Below, piece by piece: positions 28,194 to 32,591 of a DNA stretch of 32,591 bases; position 1 is the stretch's first letter; every line of letters begins with the position of its first letter. The DNA comes from Ruminiclostridium sp. (GTDB lineage Bacteria; Bacillota; Clostridia; Acetivibrionales; DTU013). The stretch is from contig VEPD01000047.1 of the NCBI GenBank assembly GCA_012027035.1, forward strand, positions 1-32,591. Direction: 5' to 3'. The notes beneath the pieces are model-generated. The model searched no databases, was not told the DNA's origin, and saw only the letters and a list, made by a program, of their open reading frames with translations. A program made the position numbers and the translations under genes.

Positions 28194-28233
28194 CCCCTCA
28201 CTTCCTTCCTTAAAGAAGTGAGGGGATTTTTTT
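28194..28233 (+). terminator. Intrinsic terminator
   Basis: CCCCTCACTTC (28194-28204) / GAAGTGAGGGG (28215-28225), then a T run. Confidence 0.9.
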
Positions 28234-28748
28234 ATCTCCCCGTTGTTCCTTGACAAGTGCATATACGGTGTATTGGGAAAACCACCTATCCCGCCGCCTA
28301 AAGCGGTAAGCCACCTAAGCAGGAGCGCCATAACCATTCTGTATGGAATGCGAGCGAAACTCCCGGCTTTGAATCAGCCTGCTGCGGGCTGAATGGCGAT
28401 GACGGGGAAAGGGATACACAATGATACTTCTGCCTTGAACGCCTCACCGCATTGGGCAGCCCGCGATGAATGACGGGATCATGTTGGTTTGGGTTGGAAA
28501 CTGATACCCATGCCGGCTGATATGTTGCTCTCCAGCAAGGAGCAGACCGGTACATACCCTTGTATCAGGGATGTTGTGAACAAGTATGATACATTCTTCA
28601 TTTTTGCCGTTTTTATTTGACGGCAGAACTATTGCGCCGGGATACAAAGTTATTGACGCCTTTATGTGTTTCCAAAATCTTTGGTACTCCGGCGTACCAT
28701 TCTGCCGCCAAATACTTTCATATTTCATAAATGTAAGGGAGATAAAAA

Positions 28749-31049
28749 ATGTTTGATATAACGACGAGAGACTATTCCATTCTGGAAAAGTACATTCTGG
28801 CCGGGAGGATAAAGGGTGATAGCAGTTATTTCTTTACCCTTGACGGTAGGTATATTGTCTATTACCGGTTTTCAGGAAAGAGATTTACTTACTCCGTGCT
28901 GAACTACGCCACCGAAAAGTCAGTTGTGCTGGCCACAGACCGGAACATGTTCTCAGAAGCAGACTATCCGGAGCTTATTAAAAAGATACTCCATTGCAAG
29001 GTATATCAGTTTGTACTGCCGGCACAGCCTCAAACGCTGATTGAAGCCATATTCAGACAACTGCTGCCGGAATACGGCTATGTGGTGCGGGACAAGCAAA
29101 TTGATCTGTCTGTGATGATGTTTGAGAGCATGAAGCATAAAAAGGCGGCACTATGCGAAGCTGAGGTGGGTACAGGTAAAACCCTTGCTTACCTTGTAGC
29201 CGGTATTGTTTATGGCCTGTACGAGGTAAAGGAAAGGCAGGCAAGCCCATACGTTTTTGCCGGTTCGATGAATCCGACACCTATTACCATCACCACTTCA
29301 AGCATTGATTTGCAGCAGGCCATCATAGGGAAGTTTATCCCCGAGCTTTCAAGGATACTGATGGAATATAAAATCATCAAGGGGCCGATCACCACCGTAC
29401 TACGAAAGGGCAAGGAGCATTATCTGTGCGAGGAGCGATACGCGGATTTCATGGGTTATCTTGAAAGCAGCGATATATCAAAAGATGTAAAGCTTTATCA
29501 AAAACTGAAAGCAAAGGGATTGGAACAGGGTGATATTGACCTGGACGCTTACCCCGACATCAGGCAGCATGTTGTCTGCAAAATTAATGTACCAAGGGAC
29601 TGCGGCCGCAACTGCCCATACTACAAAAAATGCCGATATATCGACCATATCAACCGCGCTAAGTCGGATAGCTACACATTTCAGGTAACAAACCACAATT
29701 ACTATCTTGCCAACGCACAACGGGAGCATTCGGGGCTTGCACTACTGATACCGAAATGTGGCGTACATATAATTGACGAAGCCCATAAGTTTTTGGATGC
29801 CGCATATCAGATATTGGGGCAGAGCTTTTCAAGCAGTCTGTCAGGCGAGTTTATCAGGCTTCTCCACAACCATACCACCGGGAATAAAGCATACCATAAA
29901 AAAGCCTATCTGCTAACCGATGATCTGGCATTCCATAATCAGCAGCTATTTATGGAGCTTGAAAAGACCTTGTCCCGTAACGATGAAACAGAGGAAAGCC
30001 GTCAGAAAACCGTTAAAATCAATGCTGCCGTCAAAAGAGTAATGCGGGACTTGCAGACGAGCCTTAGTAATATATACCGGGCTTGCTTTCAGGATATTAC
30101 CTGCTGCCGGCAGCTTGCGCGCCTGCATCGTGAAATCGGCGCCGGAATCGAAACCTTCATGGCGCCGAAGGATATCATTTATTGGCTGGAGAAAGATGAT
30201 GACGGATTGTGGCAGCTTTCTGCCATCCCCACAAATATGGAAGATATACTCTATGATGTACTGTGGAGAAGCGGAGCTTCTAAGATTCTGACCTCGGCCA
30301 CCATGACTGATGACACAGGCTTTGACTTTTTTAAAAAGCAGACAGGCATAGACAAGCTGACACCATATCTGTTGACGGAGATACGTACGCCTTCACCCTT
30401 TGACTATAAAAACAACACAAGGCTCTATCTTTCCGATAGAGTACCCTATCCCGACAAAAACGACGAGCAGTACATAGCCGCCGTTTCGGATGAAATTGAA
30501 AAACTGGTGAAGGCAACATTCGGGCATACCGCCATTTTGTTTACATCTTACAAATTACTGTCGGCTGTGCATGAGCTGCTGAAAAACAGGATTGGCCGAT
30601 TCCCTCTCATTACCATGTACAAGGGGATAAAAAACACCTCCGAGGATTTCCGAAAAAGCCGAAACGGTGTACTATTCGCTTCCGGTTCCTTTTGGGAGGG
30701 TGTGGACTTTCCCGGAGATATCCTATCCTCCATCATCGTGGTTAATTTGCCTTTTCCCGTGCCTTCACCCATCATGGAACATAAAAAAAAGGATTTCATA
30801 TTTCTTTCCAAATTTATAGACAGCTATGCCTTCCCGGTCATGATTGCCAGGCTCCGTCAGGGTTTGGGGCGGCTGATCCGCTGCGAAACCGATACGGGCG
30901 TTGTCGCGATTCTGGACTATCGTGTAAGCAAATGGGGCAAATACCGCCGCAGGGTGCTGGATTCCGTCCTTGGATATACCCTGGCCGGATCCGTTAATGA
31001 GGTGGGGGAGTTTATCAAAAGTGTCAAGGATACGGAGTATTTTAAATAA
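28749..31049 (+). CDS. DinG/Rad3-like ATP-dependent DNA helicase with Fe-S cysteine cluster
   Basis: Walker A AEVGTGKTLAYLVAG, HIIDEAHKF, CKINVPRDCGRNCPYYKKC, LTSATMTD, GSFWEGVDFPGD, ARLRQGLGRLIR. Confidence 0.9.
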   Translation: MFDITTRDYSILEKYILAGRIKGDSSYFFTLDGRYIVYYRFSGKRFTYSVLNYATEKSVVLATDRNMFSEADYPELIKKILHCKVYQFVLPAQPQTLIEAIFRQLLPEYGYVVRDKQIDLSVMMFESMKHKKAALCEAEVGTGKTLAYLVAGIVYGLYEVKERQASPYVFAGSMNPTPITITTSSIDLQQAIIGKFIPELSRILMEYKIIKGPITTVLRKGKEHYLCEERYADFMGYLESSDISKDVKLYQKLKAKGLEQGDIDLDAYPDIRQHVVCKINVPRDCGRNCPYYKKCRYIDHINRAKSDSYTFQVTNHNYYLANAQREHSGLALLIPKCGVHIIDEAHKFLDAAYQILGQSFSSSLSGEFIRLLHNHTTGNKAYHKKAYLLTDDLAFHNQQLFMELEKTLSRNDETEESRQKTVKINAAVKRVMRDLQTSLSNIYRACFQDITCCRQLARLHREIGAGIETFMAPKDIIYWLEKDDDGLWQLSAIPTNMEDILYDVLWRSGASKILTSATMTDDTGFDFFKKQTGIDKLTPYLLTEIRTPSPFDYKNNTRLYLSDRVPYPDKNDEQYIAAVSDEIEKLVKATFGHTAILFTSYKLLSAVHELLKNRIGRFPLITMYKGIKNTSEDFRKSRNGVLFASGSFWEGVDFPGDILSSIIVVNLPFPVPSPIMEHKKKDFIFLSKFIDSYAFPVMIARLRQGLGRLIRCETDTGVVAILDYRVSKWGKYRRRVLDSVLGYTLAGSVNEVGEFIKSVKDTEYFK

Positions 31050-31082
31050 AACTATATTTTCAAGAGAAGGGAGTAGAAAGAT

Positions 31083-31139
31083 ATGAAAAACATGACAAGC
31101 TCCATCCAAACCATAGAGGAAAGGAGGTCAAAAACGTGA
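31083..31139 (+). CDS. Possible 18-aa leader peptide coupled to the downstream gene
   Basis: GAAGGGAGTAGAAAGAT-ATG; MKNMTSSIQTIEERRSKT*. Its TGA overlaps the GTG start at 31136 (GTGA). Confidence 0.4.
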   Translation: MKNMTSSIQTIEERRSKT

Positions 31140-31882
31140 ATAAAAGACTGGTAATCAAAACAGCCCTCATATGTACGGGGGTTTTTGTCATCCTTATATC
31201 CATAGCCATATTTGCATTCAATACAAAATATGAACTGGATACCGAAAAGCATATTAATGTAATTGTTGCTTCAAAGGACATTCTACCTGGAGAAATCATC
31301 AAGGAAACCATGGTTGAATACAGGACCATAAAGGAATCGGCGGTTTCCCCTCATATGCTGACTGATCCGGATCAATTGATTAATGCCAAAACTACAGTTC
31401 CGGTAAAAAGCGGCGACTATATCTTTTCATACAACCTGCTGCCGCCAGGCAGCTGGCAGAGCAGCGATGCACGCACCATTGTCCTGCCCATGGCTATTGA
31501 TGAAAGACTGGCCAACCTTATTAAAAAGGGCTCTGTCATAAACATCAAGGTGCTGCCTGCCGATGTGAAAACAATCCCCAAACTGGTGCTTTCCCATATA
31601 ACGGTATCAGACGTGCTAGATGAAAATGGTCTGTCTTTGGGCGATACAATCGGGAGCAAAAAAGCATATGCCGTTGTGACGCTGAAAAAAGAGCAAAGGG
31701 ACAGGCTTTATGCGGCAATGCAGTATGGAAAACTCATGTATGAGCTTTACTGTGATTCCACCCAGCCTCCTGATGTAGAAGACTTTGTCATTCCCCCGGA
31801 ATTTTCGAAAAACCCACTCTCCGGGAAGGATACGATGCTGGAAAACCAAAACAACAATAAACCGGACGGAGGTGCAAACTGA
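31136..31882 (+). CDS. SAF-domain protein, CpaB/RcpC-like (Flp pilus assembly family)
   Basis: N-terminal TM followed by NVIVASKDILPGEIIKETMVEYRTIKESAVSPHML...TTVPVKSGDYIFSYNLLPP; RBS AAGGAGG before GTG. Confidence 0.75.
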   Translation: MNKRLVIKTALICTGVFVILISIAIFAFNTKYELDTEKHINVIVASKDILPGEIIKETMVEYRTIKESAVSPHMLTDPDQLINAKTTVPVKSGDYIFSYNLLPPGSWQSSDARTIVLPMAIDERLANLIKKGSVINIKVLPADVKTIPKLVLSHITVSDVLDENGLSLGDTIGSKKAYAVVTLKKEQRDRLYAAMQYGKLMYELYCDSTQPPDVEDFVIPPEFSKNPLSGKDTMLENQNNNKPDGGAN

Positions 31883-31883
31883 C

Positions 31884-32591
31884 ATGGGTGTCTCACTTGC
31901 CGTATGGTCTCCTATCCCTGGTTCCGGGAAAACTGTTTTTACATTCCTTCTTTCATGCAGGCTGGCTCAAATAATTAAAAAGAGTACGAATATCCTGGTA
32001 TGCTGTACGTGCATGGCGGACAGCGACATCATGAGCATGGCCGGTGCTGAGAAAGACAGCCCCTCCCTGGAGGAATTAGTCAATGCCGGAATCCCTTCCG
32101 TCAACGAGGATATCAATATAAGCAATCTGTTGTGTCATAGCGGTAATGTTTCTTTCATTGACAGCAGCAAAGCTACACCTCTATTCGTTAAGAAGAATTC
32201 TACCGGTTATCTGCATCTGCTGGGTCATCTCAAACAGAAATTTGACCTGGTCATAACTGATACTTCATCAGAACCGGCCAATCTTCTTACACAACTGGTA
32301 ATGGAAAACTGCGACCATGTTCTCAATATAATGGTCCAAGATGTGCAACTGCTTGGGAAAAACCCTCCGGCAACTCAAAAAGACCTTGCCTATATCATCA
32401 ACCGGTATGCCAGCATCTATCCTGATAAAAAAGAAATTTCGGAGCTTTTGGGAATGAAAAATCTGTTTACCCTTCCATACTGCAGCCGACTGCAAGAGAT
32501 GAAGAACCGGCAGCAGCTATACCGGTACATAGAACTTGATACGGAATATATGAAGGCGAAGGACAAAATGGCGGGGTATCTGGTGAAAGTC
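31884..32591 (+). CDS. CpaE/MinD-like P-loop ATPase, truncated by the window end
   Basis: MGVSLAVWSPIPGSGKTVFTFLLSCRLAQII...FDLVITDTSSEPANLLTQLVMENCDHVLNIM. Open to the last base with no stop, so absent from the ORF track. Confidence 0.7.
   Translation, partial: MGVSLAVWSPIPGSGKTVFTFLLSCRLAQIIKKSTNILVCCTCMADSDIMSMAGAEKDSPSLEELVNAGIPSVNEDINISNLLCHSGNVSFIDSSKATPLFVKKNSTGYLHLLGHLKQKFDLVITDTSSEPANLLTQLVMENCDHVLNIMVQDVQLLGKNPPATQKDLAYIINRYASIYPDKKEISELLGMKNLFTLPYCSRLQEMKNRQQLYRYIELDTEYMKAKDKMAGYLVKV

Noticed and set aside
1-32591. CRISPR array, tRNA or rRNA genes
   Set aside because: No regularly spaced identical repeats with unique spacers, and no tRNA or rRNA signature noticed. The repeat at 9-84 has no spacers.

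Overview
The window is dominated by an uninterrupted plus-strand nonribosomal peptide biosynthetic locus, about 1.2-24.3 kb. A decayed IS630-like element lies on its left and a mobile-element-like module on its right (sigma-like HTH protein, DinG-type helicase, CpaB/CpaE-like genes). NRPS2 is C-A-T-E; I read its A-domain code by eye as DLTKIGEVGK, which is Asn-like. It sits directly upstream of a secreted S12 (beta-lactamase-like) peptidase fused through TM helices to a SyrD/PvdE-type ABC exporter. This pairing matches the N-acyl-D-Asn prodrug logic of ClbN/ClbP, XcnA/XcnG and ZmaO/ZmaM. NRPS1 is C-A(Ser)-T-C-A(Gly-like)-T and ends in a C39/BtrH-like Cys-His domain rather than a thioesterase. 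Two standalone BtrH-like paralogues flank the locus, one fused to a discoidin (F5/8C) domain. A free-standing ACP and an FkbH-type HAD protein suggest a glyceryl-ACP branch. Terminal COM-like motifs support the order NRPS2 -> NRPS1. The right part also contains a GEMM-I (c-di-GMP-type) riboswitch with a terminator, an Sfp-type PPTase and an HNH/AP2 protein. All family calls come from motif reading; no database search was run.
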